A DNA stretch of 64,000 nucleotides from Streptococcus infantis ATCC 700779 (GTDB lineage: Bacteria > Bacillota > Bacilli > Lactobacillales > Streptococcaceae): the NCBI RefSeq assembly GCF_000187465.1, contig NZ_GL732439.1, forward strand, positions 397,341 to 461,340. The letters run 5' to 3'. The notes below the pieces were generated by a model, which did not search any database, had not been told where the DNA came from, and saw nothing but the letters and a program-made list of their open reading frames with translations. This document shows positions 46,989-56,514 of this stretch, piece after piece; within the stretch, counting starts at the first letter, position 1, and every line of letters begins with the position of its first letter. Position numbers and translations under genes: made by a program.

Positions 46989-47154
46989 ACTAGTCTGGGA
47001 GACTAGTTTAGGTTGTGGATGGAGATTGCGCACGCAATCCCACTATAGTCTGGGAGACCGTTATAGTCGGTAGATAAGGATTACGTAAGTAATCATCCAA
47101 CTCCAGTGGATTGTTTTAGTCGGCGGATAAAGATTGCAAAGCAATCATACAATC
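46987..47154 (+). repeat. Three-unit array of RNA-like hairpins after livF
   Basis: Three tandem units of roughly 50-58 bases. Each ends in a hairpin: GATTGC-GCAC-GCAATC (47024-47039), GATTAC-GTAA-GTAATC (47079-47094), GATTGC-AAA-GCAATC (47132-47146); the second has a paired G-C to A-T change. Units 1 and 2 begin with GTCTGGGAGAC closed by different stems (AAACTA/TAGTTT; ACTATA/TATAGT). Units 2 and 3 share TAGTCGG..GATAA. Paired changes in stems with constant loops suggest structure in RNA. No reading frame is supported. Confidence 0.65.
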
Positions 47155-47172
47155 TACATAAGTATAAGATTA

Positions 47173-47196
47173 AGGGCTCTAAGTTGAGCTCTTTTT
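47173..47196 (+). terminator. Terminator after the hairpin array
   Basis: AGGGCTC pairs with GAGCTCT (one G-U) over a six-base loop, then TTTT. It probably ends the liv transcript, so the array would be in its 3' untranslated region. Confidence 0.75.
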
Positions 47197-47302
47197 CGTA
47201 AAGTCCTTCAGATTTTTCTGAATCTGGAAAAAGAAATGAAAGCGTTTGATAGCTTTCCGTAAAAAGTGTATAATAAAACTATAAACATAAAGGAGATTTC
47301 CT

Positions 47303-47959
47303 ATGGCAGTTAAAGATTTTATGACACGCAAGGTCGTTTATATCAGTCCTGATACAACTGTTGCACACGCAGCAGATTTGATGCGCGAGCAAGGCTTGCA
47401 CCGTCTCCCTGTTATTGAGAATGATAAATTAGTAGGCTTGGTAACAGAAGGGACAATCGCTGAAGCTAGTCCTTCAAAAGCGACTAGTCTTTCAATCTTC
47501 GAGATGAATTATTTGCTTAATAAGACAAAAGTAAAAGACGTCATGATTCGAGATGTTGTAACTGTCTCAGGCTATGCAAGTTTAGAAGATGCAACTTATC
47601 TCATGCTTAAAAATAAGATTGGTATTTTGCCAGTTGTTGACAATGGACAATTGTATGGAGTCATTACAGATCGTGATGTATTCAGTGCCTTTCTTGAAAT
47701 CGCTGGTTATGGTGAAGAGGGAATCCGTGTTCGTTTTATCACAGAAAATGAAGTTGGAGTTTTAGGTAAGATTGTTTCTTTAATCGTTGAGGAAAATCTT
47801 AATATCTCTCATACCGTTAATATTCCACGTAAGGATGGTAAAATTGTTATTGAAGTACAAATTGAGGGAAGTATTGACCTTTCTTCATTGAAAAAGAAAT
47901 TCGAGGATGAAAATATTCTCGTAGATGAAATTACAAAAACTTCTGCAAAAAAACTCTAA
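47303..47959 (+). CDS. CBS-pair plus ACT domain protein (AcuB-like)
   Basis: A 218-residue cytosolic protein: two CBS domains (VKDFMTRKVVYISPDTTVAH and VKDVMIRDVVTVSGYASLED) of about 60 residues each, then an ACT-like domain (VRFITENEVGVLGKIVSLIV). CBS pairs sense adenylates and ACT domains sense amino acids, so a regulatory role is likely; position after the liv genes suggests a link to amino acid status, which is inference. AAAGGAGA precedes the ATG. Confidence 0.85.
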   Translation: MAVKDFMTRKVVYISPDTTVAHAADLMREQGLHRLPVIENDKLVGLVTEGTIAEASPSKATSLSIFEMNYLLNKTKVKDVMIRDVVTVSGYASLEDATYLMLKNKIGILPVVDNGQLYGVITDRDVFSAFLEIAGYGEEGIRVRFITENEVGVLGKIVSLIVEENLNISHTVNIPRKDGKIVIEVQIEGSIDLSSLKKKFEDENILVDEITKTSAKKL

Positions 47960-47985
47960 AAAGAAAAATATAACTTACTTTAAGC

Positions 47986-48014
47986 TTGCGAAAAAAATTT
48001 TTTTCTAGTATAAT
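47986..48014 (+). promoter_or_regulatory. Promoter of rpsF-ssb-rpsR
   Basis: TTGCGA (47986-47991), 17-base spacer, TATAAT (48009-48014). Confidence 0.85.
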
Positions 48015-48022
48015 AGTTTATT

Positions 48023-48070
48023 GTGAGCAAACCTCACTTACCCCTTGCAAAGGCTTGGGGTCATTAGACC
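48023..48070 (+). promoter_or_regulatory. Candidate S6:S18 autoregulatory leader
   Basis: The leader folds into GTGAG/CTCAC, an ACCCC/GGGGT stem (48040-48044 with 48057-48061) and GGTC/GACC. rpsF leaders in Firmicutes carry an element bound by the S6:S18 pair; position and hairpins agree, but I cannot match the consensus base by base. Confidence 0.45.
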
Positions 48071-48088
48071 AAAAGGAGGAACATATCA

Positions 48089-48379
48089 ATGGCTAAATAC
48101 GAAATTCTTTATATCATTCGTCCAAACATTGAAGAAGAAGCGAAAAACGCTTTGGTAGCACGTTTTGACTCTATCTTGACTGACAACGGTGCAACTGTTG
48201 TTGAATCAAAAGATTGGGAAAAACGTCGTCTTGCATACGAAATCCAAGATTTCCGTGAAGGACTTTACCACATCGTTAACGTTGAAGCAAACGATGACGC
48301 AGCTCTTAAAGAGTTTGACCGTCTTTCAAAAATCAACGCTGACATTCTTCGTCACATGATCGTCAAACTTGACGCGTAA
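48089..48379 (+). CDS. rpsF: 30S ribosomal protein S6
   Basis: A 96-residue S6: [20 protein letters not shown] at the start, the [12 protein letters not shown] strand, and the conserved end [14 protein letters not shown]. It pairs with S18 on the ribosome platform. Strong AAAGGAGGA upstream and ribosomal codon bias. ssb follows after 11 bases. Confidence 0.99.
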   Translation: MAKYEILYIIRPNIEEEAKNALVARFDSILTDNGATVVESKDWEKRRLAYEIQDFREGLYHIVNVEANDDAALKEFDRLSKINADILRHMIVKLDA

Positions 48380-48390
48380 GAAGGTAGATT

Positions 48391-48861
48391 ATGATTAACA
48401 ATGTTGTACTTGTAGGGCGTATGACACGTGACGCTGAGTTACGTTATACCCCATCAAATGTAGCAGTTGCGACTTTTACTCTTGCAGTAAACCGTACATT
48501 CAAGAGTCAAAATGGCGAACGTGAGGCTGATTTTATCAATGTCGTTATGTGGCGCCAACAGGCTGAAAATCTTGCTAACTGGGCTAAAAAAGGCTCTCTT
48601 GTCGGGATTACAGGTCGTATTCAGACTCGTAGTTACGATAACCAGCAAGGACAACGTGTCTACGTGACAGAAGTCGTAGCTGAGAATTTCCAAATGTTGG
48701 AAAGCCGTAGTGCTCGTGAAGGACAAAGTGGTGGAGCTTATTCTGCACCAACTGCGAATCATGCAGCAGCTACAAATTCAGTACCAGACTTTTCACGTGA
48801 TGAAAATCCATTTGGATCAACCAATCCTTTGGATATTTCAGATGATGATTTACCATTCTAA
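48391..48861 (+). CDS. ssb: Single-stranded DNA-binding protein, replicative
   Basis: A 156-residue SSB: OB-fold from [20 protein letters not shown] to about 105, a Gly/Ser/Ala linker, and the acidic tip DISDDDLPF that recruits partner proteins. Location between rpsF and rpsR marks it as the essential replicative copy (SsbA), not the competence-induced short paralogue. Confidence 0.98.
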   Translation: MINNVVLVGRMTRDAELRYTPSNVAVATFTLAVNRTFKSQNGEREADFINVVMWRQQAENLANWAKKGSLVGITGRIQTRSYDNQQGQRVYVTEVVAENFQMLESRSAREGQSGGAYSAPTANHAAATNSVPDFSRDENPFGSTNPLDISDDDLPF

Positions 48862-48892
48862 TGGACAATTAATACTATAAAGGAGAAAAAAC

Positions 48893-49132
48893 ATGGCTCA
48901 ACAACGTCGTGGCGGATTCAAACGCCGTAAAAAAGTTGATTACATCGCAGCAAACAAAATTGAATATGTTGATTACAAAGATACTGAGCTTCTTAGCCGT
49001 TTCGTTTCAGAACGTGGGAAAATCCTTCCACGTCGTGTAACTGGAACTTCAGCTAAAAACCAACGTAAAGTAACAACAGCTATCAAACGCGCTCGCGTAA
49101 TGGCTTTGATGCCTTTCGTAAACGAAGATTAA
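48893..49132 (+). CDS. rpsR: 30S ribosomal protein S18
   Basis: A 79-residue basic S18: [15 protein letters not shown] start and the [20 protein letters not shown] core. AAAGGAG precedes the ATG. Terminator follows directly. Confidence 0.99.
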   Translation: MAQQRRGGFKRRKKVDYIAANKIEYVDYKDTELLSRFVSERGKILPRRVTGTSAKNQRKVTTAIKRARVMALMPFVNED

Positions 49133-49133
49133 A

Positions 49134-49159
49134 AAAAAGACCCTTACGGGTCTTTTTTT
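49134..49159 (+). terminator. Terminator of rpsF-ssb-rpsR
   Basis: AAAGACCC pairs with GGGTCTTT around TTAC, with A and T runs outside. Confidence 0.95.
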
Positions 49160-49264
49160 CACGAGCATTGAAATGTGAGAGCGAGTCAAGACCCGGCTGG
49201 TTTTTTTCTTTCTCTAAAACGTGCTATAATGGTAATAGAAAGAGTAAAGGTGGGTAAGTCAAAG

Positions 49265-49768
49265 ATGAATTGTACGATTAGAAATATGATTAAGTCTGAT
49301 ATTGAATCCTTATCTCATGGATTTATGAATCAGGGTTGGCCTGGTAGAGAGGAAATTTTAGCTAGATATTTCCTGGAACAGGAAAGTGGGGAGAGAGAAG
49401 TCTTAGTTGCAGAGATTGATGGTGCTGTAGCGGGCTACGTTACCATTTTGCCCTCTGCTAAACATGGTCCTTTTGCAGAAGTCTATCCAGAATTATCAGA
49501 TTTTAATGTCTTTGAGCCTTTTCGAAATCAAGGGATTGGGAATCAACTGCTAGAAGAAGCAGAAAAACGAGTCAAGTTTGTTTCGAGTAAGGTCACTCTT
49601 GGTGTAGGTTTGCACTTAGGCTATGGCCCTGCCCAGAGATTATATATCAGACGGGGCTACATTCCAGATGGGACAGGTGTCTGGTATCGAAATCAACCCT
49701 TGGAAATGAATGCAACTAGCCAAAATAATGATGATTTGGTTTTGTATCTAGTAAAGGAATTCGGATAA
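49265..49768 (+). CDS. GNAT-family N-acetyltransferase
   Basis: A 168-residue acetyltransferase fold: CTIRNMIKSDIESL start, EIDGAVAGYVTI strand, and the acetyl-CoA loop FRNQGIGNQLLEEAE (Q/R-x-x-G-x-G/A). YIRRGYIPDG ends the fold. I start at 49265; the earlier in-frame ATG (49229) is part of TATAAT at 49224-49229, which seems to be the promoter. The acetylated substrate is unknown. Confidence 0.88.
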   Translation: MNCTIRNMIKSDIESLSHGFMNQGWPGREEILARYFLEQESGEREVLVAEIDGAVAGYVTILPSAKHGPFAEVYPELSDFNVFEPFRNQGIGNQLLEEAEKRVKFVSSKVTLGVGLHLGYGPAQRLYIRRGYIPDGTGVWYRNQPLEMNATSQNNDDLVLYLVKEFG

Positions 49769-49848
49769 GAGACAAGGATTTTATTGGGGATGTGGGATTT
49801 CTCTACTTTATGGTATAATGGAAGGAGTGAATTGAAGGAGGTATTATA

Positions 49849-51249
49849 ATGGATGCCAAGTTAAGATACAAGGCTAAGAAGATTAAGATTATCTTTTTTG
49901 ATATAGATGATACTTTACGAAATTCAAAGACTGGCTTTATTCCAAGCACTATTCCAACAGCCTTTAAACAATTACGTGATAAAGGAATTTTGACAGGAAT
50001 TGCGACTGGTCGAGGTATTTTTGGTGTCGTCCCAGAGATTAAAGCCCTCAAACCTGATTTCTTTGTAACCTTGAATGGTGCTTATATTGAGGACAAAAAG
50101 GGCAATGTCATTTATAGTAACAAAATTGCTAAAGATGAGGTTGAAGAGTATATTACTTGGACCAAAGAAATTGGGATTGATTATGGTTTGGTGGGAAGCC
50201 ATGCTGCTAAACTATCAAGACGAACAGAGATGATTAGCCAGGCGATAGACCCGATTTATCCTGATTTAGAGGTGGACCCTGATTTTTACCAAAAAGAAGA
50301 TATTTATCAGATGTGGACCTTTGAGGAGCAGGGTGATGACCTTGTCTTGCCTGATACTTTGGCATCGACTTTACGTATGGTACGTTGGCATGAACATTCG
50401 TCAGATGTGGTGCCTATTTCTGGTTCTAAGGCAGCTGGAGTTGCCAAAGTGGTAGACCAATTAGGTCTTAAACCTGAAAATGTGATGGTTTTTGGGGACG
50501 GACTTAACGATTTAGAGCTCTTTGATTATGCAGGCATTAGTGTCGCTATGGGTGTTTCTCATGATACAATCAAAGAAAAAGCAGATTATATTACAAAAAC
50601 ATTAGAAGAAGATGGCATCTTTGATGCCTTAGAAGGATTTGGTATGGTAGAAAAAGAATTACATTTTCCACAAGTAGACATTGAAACAGTAGAAGGTCCA
50701 ATTGCGACTATTAAGACAAATCATGGGGATATGCGTATCAAACTTTTCCCTGATCACGCACCAAAAACAGTAGCCAACTTTATTGCTCTGTCAAAAGATG
50801 GTTACTATGACGGTGTGATTTTCCACCGTATTATTAAAGATTTTATGATTCAAGGTGGAGACCCAACTGGAACTGGTATGGGTGGTGAATCTATCTATGG
50901 TGAGTCATTTGAGGATGAGTTTTCAGAAGAACTTTACAATGTTCGCGGAGCCCTTTCTATGGCTAATGCTGGGCCAAATACAAATGGCAGCCAGTTCTTT
51001 ATCGTGCAGAATCAACACTTGCCATATTCTAAGAAAGAAATTGCTCGTGGTGGTTGGCCAGAGCCAATTGCGGAGATTTATGCAGAACAAGGTGGAACTC
51101 CTCACCTAGACCGTCGTCATACTGTATTCGGTCAACTTGCGGATGAAGCTTCTTACGAAGTTCTGGATGCAATTGCAGGTGTCGAAACAGGCGCAATGGA
51201 CAAGCCAGTTGAAGATGTCGTAATTGAAACTATTGAAATTGAGGACTAA
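49849..51249 (+). CDS. HAD phosphatase-cyclophilin fusion protein
   Basis: A 466-residue bifunctional protein. Residues 10-265 are a Cof-type HAD phosphatase: [11 protein letters not shown] supplies the nucleophile Asp, and [12 protein letters not shown] the last motif. Residues 280-466 are a cyclophilin peptidyl-prolyl isomerase: [39 protein letters not shown]. The join near residue 275 is clean, with no stop or frameshift. The domains have unrelated reactions; such fusions occur in streptococci. GGAGG precedes the ATG, and the S1 gene starts one base after the stop. Confidence 0.95.
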   Translation: MDAKLRYKAKKIKIIFFDIDDTLRNSKTGFIPSTIPTAFKQLRDKGILTGIATGRGIFGVVPEIKALKPDFFVTLNGAYIEDKKGNVIYSNKIAKDEVEEYITWTKEIGIDYGLVGSHAAKLSRRTEMISQAIDPIYPDLEVDPDFYQKEDIYQMWTFEEQGDDLVLPDTLASTLRMVRWHEHSSDVVPISGSKAAGVAKVVDQLGLKPENVMVFGDGLNDLELFDYAGISVAMGVSHDTIKEKADYITKTLEEDGIFDALEGFGMVEKELHFPQVDIETVEGPIATIKTNHGDMRIKLFPDHAPKTVANFIALSKDGYYDGVIFHRIIKDFMIQGGDPTGTGMGGESIYGESFEDEFSEELYNVRGALSMANAGPNTNGSQFFIVQNQHLPYSKKEIARGGWPEPIAEIYAEQGGTPHLDRRHTVFGQLADEASYEVLDAIAGVETGAMDKPVEDVVIETIEIED

Positions 51250-51250
51250 A

Positions 51251-51613
51251 ATGAAAATCGGTGATAAGCTAAATGGCCGTATTACTGGGATTCAGCCCTA
51301 TGGAGCTTTTGTTGAGTTAGAAACAGGAGTGACAGGCCTGATTCATATTTCGGAGATTCGGACAGGATTTATCGAGAATATTTACGAGGTTTTAAAAATC
51401 GGTGATGAAGTCCAGGTACAAGTAGTAGATTTTGACGAATATACAGGGAAGGCTAGCCTTTCCATTCGTACCTTGGAAGAAGAAAAACATCAACTTCCTA
51501 GACGGAGACGTTTTTCGAATGATCGCATCAAACATGGATTCGCGCCGCTTGGTCGCATGATGCCTGTTTGGACACGAGAAGCCTTGGAACATTTAAAGAA
51601 AAACAGTAATTGA
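51251..51613 (+). CDS. S1-domain RNA-binding protein (CvfD/GSP13-like)
   Basis: A 120-residue protein whose first 70 residues form one S1 domain (GDKLNGRITGIQPYGAFVEL, GLIHISEI, GDEVQVQVVDFDEYTGKASLS). A basic tail (RRRRFSNDRIKHGFAPLGRM) follows. This layout matches the YugI/GSP13 and CvfD family of regulators that act after transcription on translation. Start ATG 51251 is one base after the PPIase stop, with TTGAGGA as ribosome site inside that gene, so both are coupled. Confidence 0.9.
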   Translation: MKIGDKLNGRITGIQPYGAFVELETGVTGLIHISEIRTGFIENIYEVLKIGDEVQVQVVDFDEYTGKASLSIRTLEEEKHQLPRRRRFSNDRIKHGFAPLGRMMPVWTREALEHLKKNSN

Positions 51614-51662
51614 TATCCCCTCAAATCATTGTGATGTTATTATATTTTGCTATAATAGAAGT

Positions 51663-52412
51663 ATGAACGAAGAACAATTATTAAAAACAGGAGAGCGCAT
51701 TAATCAACTCTTCTCTACTGACATCAAAATTATTCAAAATAGTGAGGTTTTCAGCTATTCAGTGGATAGTGTACTTTTGTCACGCTTTCCTCGTTTTCCG
51801 AAAAATGGTTTGATAGTAGATTTCTGTGCGGGCAATGGAGCTGTTGGACTGTTTGCCAGTAGCCGGACCAAGGCTAAAATTCTCTCTGTAGAAATTCAGG
51901 AACGTCTTGCTGATATGGCCGAACGCTCAGTACGTTTAAATGGGCTGGGTGGACAGATGCAGGTCATCTGTGATGATTTGAAGAATATGCCTAGTCACAT
52001 TCAGGGGAGCAAGGTTGATTTGATTTTATGCAATCCGCCTTATTTTAAAGTGGATCCAAATTCTAATCTGAACGAAAGTGAGCATTACCTTTTAGCTCGG
52101 CATGAAATTACAACCAATCTTAAGGAAATCTGTCGTAGTGCCCAGAGTATTCTCAAATCAAATGGACGTTTGGCAATGGTTCATCGTCCTGATCGATTAT
52201 TAGATATCTTAGCTACGCTCCAACAGCATAATCTGGCTCCAAAACGTCTGCAATTTGTTTATCCTAAACGGGAGAAGGAAGCTAATATGCTTTTGATTGA
52301 AGCTATCAAGGACGGCTCCACTAGTGGCTTTAAGGTTTTGCCACCACTCATTGTTCATAATAGTGATGGTACTTATACACCAGAAATTCAAGAGATTTAC
52401 TATGGATCATAA
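51663..52412 (+). CDS. tRNA1(Val) N6-adenine methyltransferase-like protein
   Basis: A 249-residue SAM-dependent methyltransferase. [17 protein letters not shown] is the SAM loop and [13 protein letters not shown] carries the NPPY motif for adenine N6 methylation. The N terminus ([20 protein letters not shown]) is that of the TrmN6/YfiC group. Target A37 of tRNA1Val is inferred from homologues. A TGCTATAAT extended -10 lies at 51648-51656 just before the ATG, so the leader is very short. The next gene overlaps by 11 bases. Confidence 0.9.
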   Translation: MNEEQLLKTGERINQLFSTDIKIIQNSEVFSYSVDSVLLSRFPRFPKNGLIVDFCAGNGAVGLFASSRTKAKILSVEIQERLADMAERSVRLNGLGGQMQVICDDLKNMPSHIQGSKVDLILCNPPYFKVDPNSNLNESEHYLLARHEITTNLKEICRSAQSILKSNGRLAMVHRPDRLLDILATLQQHNLAPKRLQFVYPKREKEANMLLIEAIKDGSTSGFKVLPPLIVHNSDGTYTPEIQEIYYGS

Positions 52413-52686
52413 GGCTTATATGTATGTGGTAGAGTGCCGTGATGGTTCCTACTATACAGGCTATACAACAGATGTGAAGAAACGGATTGCCGTGCACAAT
52501 AGCGGTAAAGGTGCCAAGTATACACGCGCTCGATTGCCGGTAAAACTCATATTTGCAGAAGGTTTTGACAGTAAGGAAGAGGCCATGTCTGCTGAAGCTC
52601 TTTTCAAGCGTAAGACACGTATGCAAAAAGAAAATTATTTCAAAGAGAATCAAAATAGAAATTTAGTCGATTCTTTTGACTTGTAA
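52402..52686 (+). CDS. GIY-YIG nuclease family protein (UPF0213)
   Basis: A 94-residue single-domain protein: [16 protein letters not shown] contains the Y-V and Y-T-G-Y strands, followed by [17 protein letters not shown] and the catalytic-type Glu in a late helix ([16 protein letters not shown]). The family's substrate is unknown; a DNA repair or processing role is suggested by the fold. The start at 52402 overlaps the methyltransferase stop; long upstream extension of the frame is shadow. Confidence 0.9.
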   Translation: MDHKAYMYVVECRDGSYYTGYTTDVKKRIAVHNSGKGAKYTRARLPVKLIFAEGFDSKEEAMSAEALFKRKTRMQKENYFKENQNRNLVDSFDL

Positions 52687-52715
52687 TGAGGAGTCCTTTG
52701 ACTCCTCTTACTTTT
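52686..52715 (+). terminator. Terminator upstream of ppaC
   Basis: GAGGAGTC pairs with GACTCCTC around CTTT; T-rich tail overlaps the -35 of ppaC. Confidence 0.85.
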
Positions 52716-52742
52716 GTCAAAAAGCGAAAAAAATGCTACAAT
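52714..52742 (+). promoter_or_regulatory. Promoter of ppaC
   Basis: TTGTCA (52714-52719), 17-base spacer, TACAAT (52737-52742), about 28 bases before the ATG. Confidence 0.75.
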
Positions 52743-52770
52743 AAAGAGAATAAAGAAACGAGGTATTATC

Positions 52771-53706
52771 ATGTCTAAGATTCTAGTATTTGGTCACCAA
52801 AATCCAGACTCAGATGCCATCGGGTCATCTGTAGCCTTTGCTTATCTTGCAAAAGAAGCATACGGCTTGGATACAGAAGCAGTAGCTCTTGGGACTCCAA
52901 ATGAAGAAACAGCCTATGTATTGAACTATTTTGGTGTTGAAGCACCGCGCGTGATCACTTCTGCTAAAGCAGAAGGGGCAGAACAAGTTATCTTAACAGA
53001 CCATAATGAATTCCAACAATCTGTTTCAGATATCGCTGAAGTTGAAGTTTATGGTGTGGTGGATCATCACCGTGTGGCTAACTTTGAAACTGCAAGCCCA
53101 CTTTACATGCGTTTAGAACCAGTTGGATCAGCATCATCTATCGTTTACCGCATGTTCAAAGAGCATGGCGTAGCTGTTCCAAAAGAAATTGCAGGTTTGA
53201 TGCTATCAGGTTTAATTTCAGATACTCTTCTTTTGAAATCTCCAACCACTCACCCATCAGATAAAGTCATTGCTCTTGAATTGGCTGAATTGGCTGGTGT
53301 GAACTTGGAAGAATACGGTCTTGCCATGCTCAAGGCTGGTACAAACTTGGCAAGCAAGTCAGCAGAAGAATTGATTGATATTGATGCGAAGACATTTGAA
53401 CTCAACGGAAACAATGTCCGTGTGGCTCAAGTGAATACAGTTGATATTACTGAAGTACTGGCACGCCAAGCTGAAATCGAAGCAGCTATCCAAGCCGCAA
53501 ATGCAGCTAACGGCTACTCTGACTTTGTCTTGATGATTACAGACATCGTCAACTCAAACTCAGAAATTTTGGCTCTTGGTGCTAATATGGACAAGGTAGA
53601 AGCAGCTTTCAACTTCAAACTTGAAAACAACCACGCTTTCCTTCCAGGTGCTGTTTCACGTAAGAAACAAGTTGTACCTCAACTTACAGAAAGCTTTAAT
53701 GCTTAA
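52771..53706 (+). CDS. ppaC: Manganese-dependent inorganic pyrophosphatase, family II
   Basis: A 311-residue DHH-superfamily enzyme splitting pyrophosphate. [20 protein letters not shown], and VVDHHRV supply the metal ligands; the C-terminal domain ends in the [10 protein letters not shown] segment that binds phosphate. I start at 52771, giving the exact family length, with a short CGAGG ribosome site. Streptococci rely on this cytosolic enzyme to pull biosynthetic reactions forward. Confidence 0.97.
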   Translation: MSKILVFGHQNPDSDAIGSSVAFAYLAKEAYGLDTEAVALGTPNEETAYVLNYFGVEAPRVITSAKAEGAEQVILTDHNEFQQSVSDIAEVEVYGVVDHHRVANFETASPLYMRLEPVGSASSIVYRMFKEHGVAVPKEIAGLMLSGLISDTLLLKSPTTHPSDKVIALELAELAGVNLEEYGLAMLKAGTNLASKSAEELIDIDAKTFELNGNNVRVAQVNTVDITEVLARQAEIEAAIQAANAANGYSDFVLMITDIVNSNSEILALGANMDKVEAAFNFKLENNHAFLPGAVSRKKQVVPQLTESFNA

Positions 53707-53778
53707 TTCTAAAATGAAAATGGGGATACCCATTGTAATAAAAAGGAGTTTCGACTCCTTTTTTGCTAGGAGAGAAGT

Positions 53779-54291
53779 ATGTTGGAAAATGGCGACTTAA
53801 TTTTTGTAAAAGATGATTCGGATATAGGACAGGCTATCCAGGCATCTACTGGAAACTATAGCCATGTAGCTATTTTTTTGGATGGCTTCGTCTATCATGC
53901 TAGTGGGGAAGTTGGCGTTATCTATCAAAAGCCAATAGACTTCTTCGAACCAGATTATCTGTATGATATTTATTGCTATCCAAAGATAGATATTCAAAAG
54001 GTAAAGAAAAGAGCAGACCAGCATCTGGGAGCTCCTTATAATTTTTCTTTTTATCCTGATGGGGAGGGTCTCTATTGTTCCCAATATATCGCAGACATTC
54101 TTCCTATTTTTGAGACCATTCCCATGAAGTTTGGGGATAATATACAGGAAATCAGTGATTTCTGGAGAGAATATTATCGAGAGTTGGGGCTTCCTGTACC
54201 TCTGAAACAGCCTGGCACTAACCCGAGTCAATTAGCAGCATCACTACTTTTAGTATGTAAAGAAAGGAATCTTCATGATTCAGATTTTTAA
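53779..54291 (+). CDS. YiiX/NlpC-P60-like cysteine peptidase-fold protein
   Basis: A 170-residue protein with the permuted papain-like (YiiX/YycO) layout. LENGDLIFVKDDSDIGQAIQ opens the domain, SHVAIFLDGFVYHA carries the catalytic-type His, and GLYCSQYIADIL the Cys. No signal peptide is seen, so it is probably cytosolic. Substrate unknown; amide bonds of lipids or peptides are known in relatives. The following DUF1803 gene overlaps its end by 17 bases. Confidence 0.85.
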   Translation: MLENGDLIFVKDDSDIGQAIQASTGNYSHVAIFLDGFVYHASGEVGVIYQKPIDFFEPDYLYDIYCYPKIDIQKVKKRADQHLGAPYNFSFYPDGEGLYCSQYIADILPIFETIPMKFGDNIQEISDFWREYYRELGLPVPLKQPGTNPSQLAASLLLVCKERNLHDSDF

Positions 54292-54922
54292 TCCATCACG
54301 ATTGACACGGCAGCCATTCTTTAGGGACTTGGTGGACTATCTTGATCAGCATGATGAAGTTATTCTACGCGAAATTAAGGCTAAGTTTCCAGAGGTTCTA
54401 GTTGACAAGTATTTGGAGGAATATATTAAAGCGGGTTTGATTTTGAGAGAAAACAAACGCTATTATCTCAATCTCCCATTTCTAGAATCTACAGAATCTC
54501 TTGCACTAGACCAAGAAGTCTTTGTAAGAGATGATAGTCCCATCTATCAAGAAATCTTGGAGAAAGATTTTCAGACGGGATTACGCAATCAAACAAATGC
54601 AGCTATCCTAGAAGAGCACACCGATTTTGCAAGGGAAAAGATGACCTTGTCTAATTACTTTTGCAAGGTCAAGTTCCACTATCCACTGACGGAAGAACAG
54701 CAGAGATTGTATGAAATTTTAGGGGATGTCAATCCTGAGTATGCTCTCAAGTACATGACTACTTTTTTGCTCAAGTTCCTCAAAAAAGATCAACTCATGC
54801 AGAAACGACCTGATATCTTTGTTGATAGTCTAGTCTTATTAGGCTACATCGTTCAAAATGAAGATGGGAAATATGAGTTAGCTGTAGAATTTGATAAGGA
54901 AAGACTCATCTTTATAAAATAA
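54275..54922 (+). CDS. DUF1803 family protein
   Basis: A 215-residue cytosolic protein with mainly helical pattern: FRDLVDYLDQHDEVILREIK then FPEVLVDKYLEEYIKAGLIL looks like a winged-helix-type start, and KYMTTFLLKFLKKDQLMQKR marks the C-terminal half. It fits the streptococcal DUF1803 family with no known function. AAAGGAATCTTC precedes the ATG inside the upstream gene; the 17-base overlap implies coupled translation. Confidence 0.85.
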   Translation: MIQIFNPSRLTRQPFFRDLVDYLDQHDEVILREIKAKFPEVLVDKYLEEYIKAGLILRENKRYYLNLPFLESTESLALDQEVFVRDDSPIYQEILEKDFQTGLRNQTNAAILEEHTDFAREKMTLSNYFCKVKFHYPLTEEQQRLYEILGDVNPEYALKYMTTFLLKFLKKDQLMQKRPDIFVDSLVLLGYIVQNEDGKYELAVEFDKERLIFIK

Positions 54923-54923
54923 T

Positions 54924-54957
54924 AGAAGAAGACTAGGAAATTTTCTAGCCTTCTTTT
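54924..54957. terminator. Bidirectional terminator between DUF1803 gene and murE
   Basis: AGAAGACTAG pairs with CTAGCCTTCT (one mismatch), between convergent genes, with T-rich ends. Confidence 0.8.
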
Positions 54958-54963
54958 AATTTA

Positions 54964-56409
54964 CTATAGATAACGTTCTGCGACGGCTGCATCTCCAGGA
55001 TAGTCCTCCTTTATCCCGTTGATGATTTGGTAGCAGTCAGCTCCTTTACCAGCGATAATGACAGCATCCAGTTCTTGACTTGTAACAGACATCGCAGCCT
55101 TGATGGCTTGCTCACGGTCAGCAATCTTTTCAACAGGATGATGGATAAAGCTACTGATTTCATCTGCAATGGCCATTGGATCTTCATAGTTTGGATCGTC
55201 AGCCGTTAGAAATACTTGAATTTCAGGATGTTGATCGAGGAGAAGTCCAAAGTCCTTACGACGGCTTTCTCCCTTGTTTCCTGTTGAACCAAGTACTAAA
55301 GCAATTTTTCCAGTCTGATGTGTTTCAACAACTGAGATTAGTTTTTTAAGACTGTCACCATTGTGGGCGTAGTCGATGAAAACTTTTGCTCCATTTTTCT
55401 GAGTGAGAACCTCCATGCGGCCAGGGACACGAGTAGTAGCAATCCCTTTTTTAATGTCTTCAAGACTAGCACCTAAACGAAGGCAGGCAAGTCCAGCAGC
55501 CACGGCATTTTCTTGGTTAAAATGTCCAATCAACTGGATGTCATAATCACCAACTAATTTACCAGTAGCTGAGAAGCTGAAGGCTTTGGAGTTTTCGATT
55601 TGGTTATCAGATTGGCTACCGTAGAAGTCATGTTCTTGATTTTCTACTTGTTCTTTTAGAACAGAGAAATAGTCCATATCGCTATTAATGACAACTGCTC
55701 GGCTATTTTTCATCAAGAGACGTTTATGGTAGAAGTAATCTTCAAAAGTTGGATGCTCAATAGGTCCAATATGGTCAGGACTGATATTGAGGAACACACC
55801 TACATCAAAAGTGAGGCCGTAGACTCGTTTCACCAAGTAAGCTTGACTGGAAACTTCCATAATAAGGTGGGTTCTTCCATTATCAACTGCTTGCGCCATC
55901 ATATCAAAGAGGTCGATGCTTTCAGGTGTTGTCAGAGCAGACTTGAAGAAAGTTTTACCGTCCAAGGTCGTATTCATGGTCGATAACATAGCTGGATAAT
56001 GTTTTTGATTTAGAATGTTGTAGGCGAAGTAAGCAGCTGTTGTTTTTCCTTTAGTACCAGTGAAAGCAAGGAGTTTTAGTTTTTCCTGTGGATTACCATA
56101 AAATTCCATGGCAATCAAACTCATAGCTTTCTTAATATCGTTAACGACAATAACAGGAATATCTACTTCATAGTCCTGCTCCGCTACATACCAACTGAGT
56201 CCATGTTCTATTGCCGAAAGAAGAAATTCCTTCTTGAAAGCAGCTCCTTTTACAAAAAAGAGGCTATTATCTTTCGCTTTCCGGCTATCGTAGCAGATGC
56301 TATCAAAAGTTACATCATTAAAATTATAGTGGTAATGTCCTTGGTCGATAATCTCACGGAAGAGATCGTCTTTCTTTAAAATATCTAATACGGTTTCAAT
56401 CTTTATCAT
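54964..56409 (-). CDS. murE: UDP-MurNAc-L-Ala-D-Glu--L-lysine ligase
   Basis: A 481-residue Mur ligase adding the third stem residue. Walker loop [13 protein letters not shown] near residue 115, then [12 protein letters not shown] and [18 protein letters not shown]. The third-residue pocket reads [14 protein letters not shown] is the lysine-type variant, while meso-DAP enzymes show DNPR, so the cell wall is lysine-type as expected for streptococci. It is alone on the minus strand, divergent from the flippase gene. Confidence 0.97.
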   Translation of the reverse strand: MIKIETVLDILKKDDLFREIIDQGHYHYNFNDVTFDSICYDSRKAKDNSLFFVKGAAFKKEFLLSAIEHGLSWYVAEQDYEVDIPVIVVNDIKKAMSLIAMEFYGNPQEKLKLLAFTGTKGKTTAAYFAYNILNQKHYPAMLSTMNTTLDGKTFFKSALTTPESIDLFDMMAQAVDNGRTHLIMEVSSQAYLVKRVYGLTFDVGVFLNISPDHIGPIEHPTFEDYFYHKRLLMKNSRAVVINSDMDYFSVLKEQVENQEHDFYGSQSDNQIENSKAFSFSATGKLVGDYDIQLIGHFNQENAVAAGLACLRLGASLEDIKKGIATTRVPGRMEVLTQKNGAKVFIDYAHNGDSLKKLISVVETHQTGKIALVLGSTGNKGESRRKDFGLLLDQHPEIQVFLTADDPNYEDPMAIADEISSFIHHPVEKIADREQAIKAAMSVTSQELDAVIIAGKGADCYQIINGIKEDYPGDAAVAERYL

Positions 56410-56514
56410 ACTTTCTATTGTAAACTGAAAGTCTGAATTTTACAAGTAACAAGGAAAAGTTTATAATGGAAGATAAGGAACTTTTCCTAGTGATTAAAAA
56501 TGAATGAGGAAGCT

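Noticed and set aside
46987..47154. CRISPR array
   Set aside because: Only three units, repeats themselves vary, no constant spacer length, and no cas genes in the window.
49175..49264. N-terminal extension of the GNAT protein
   Set aside because: The extra 30 codons run through the rpsR downstream region and the TATAAT element; ATG 49265 matches the fold's first strand.
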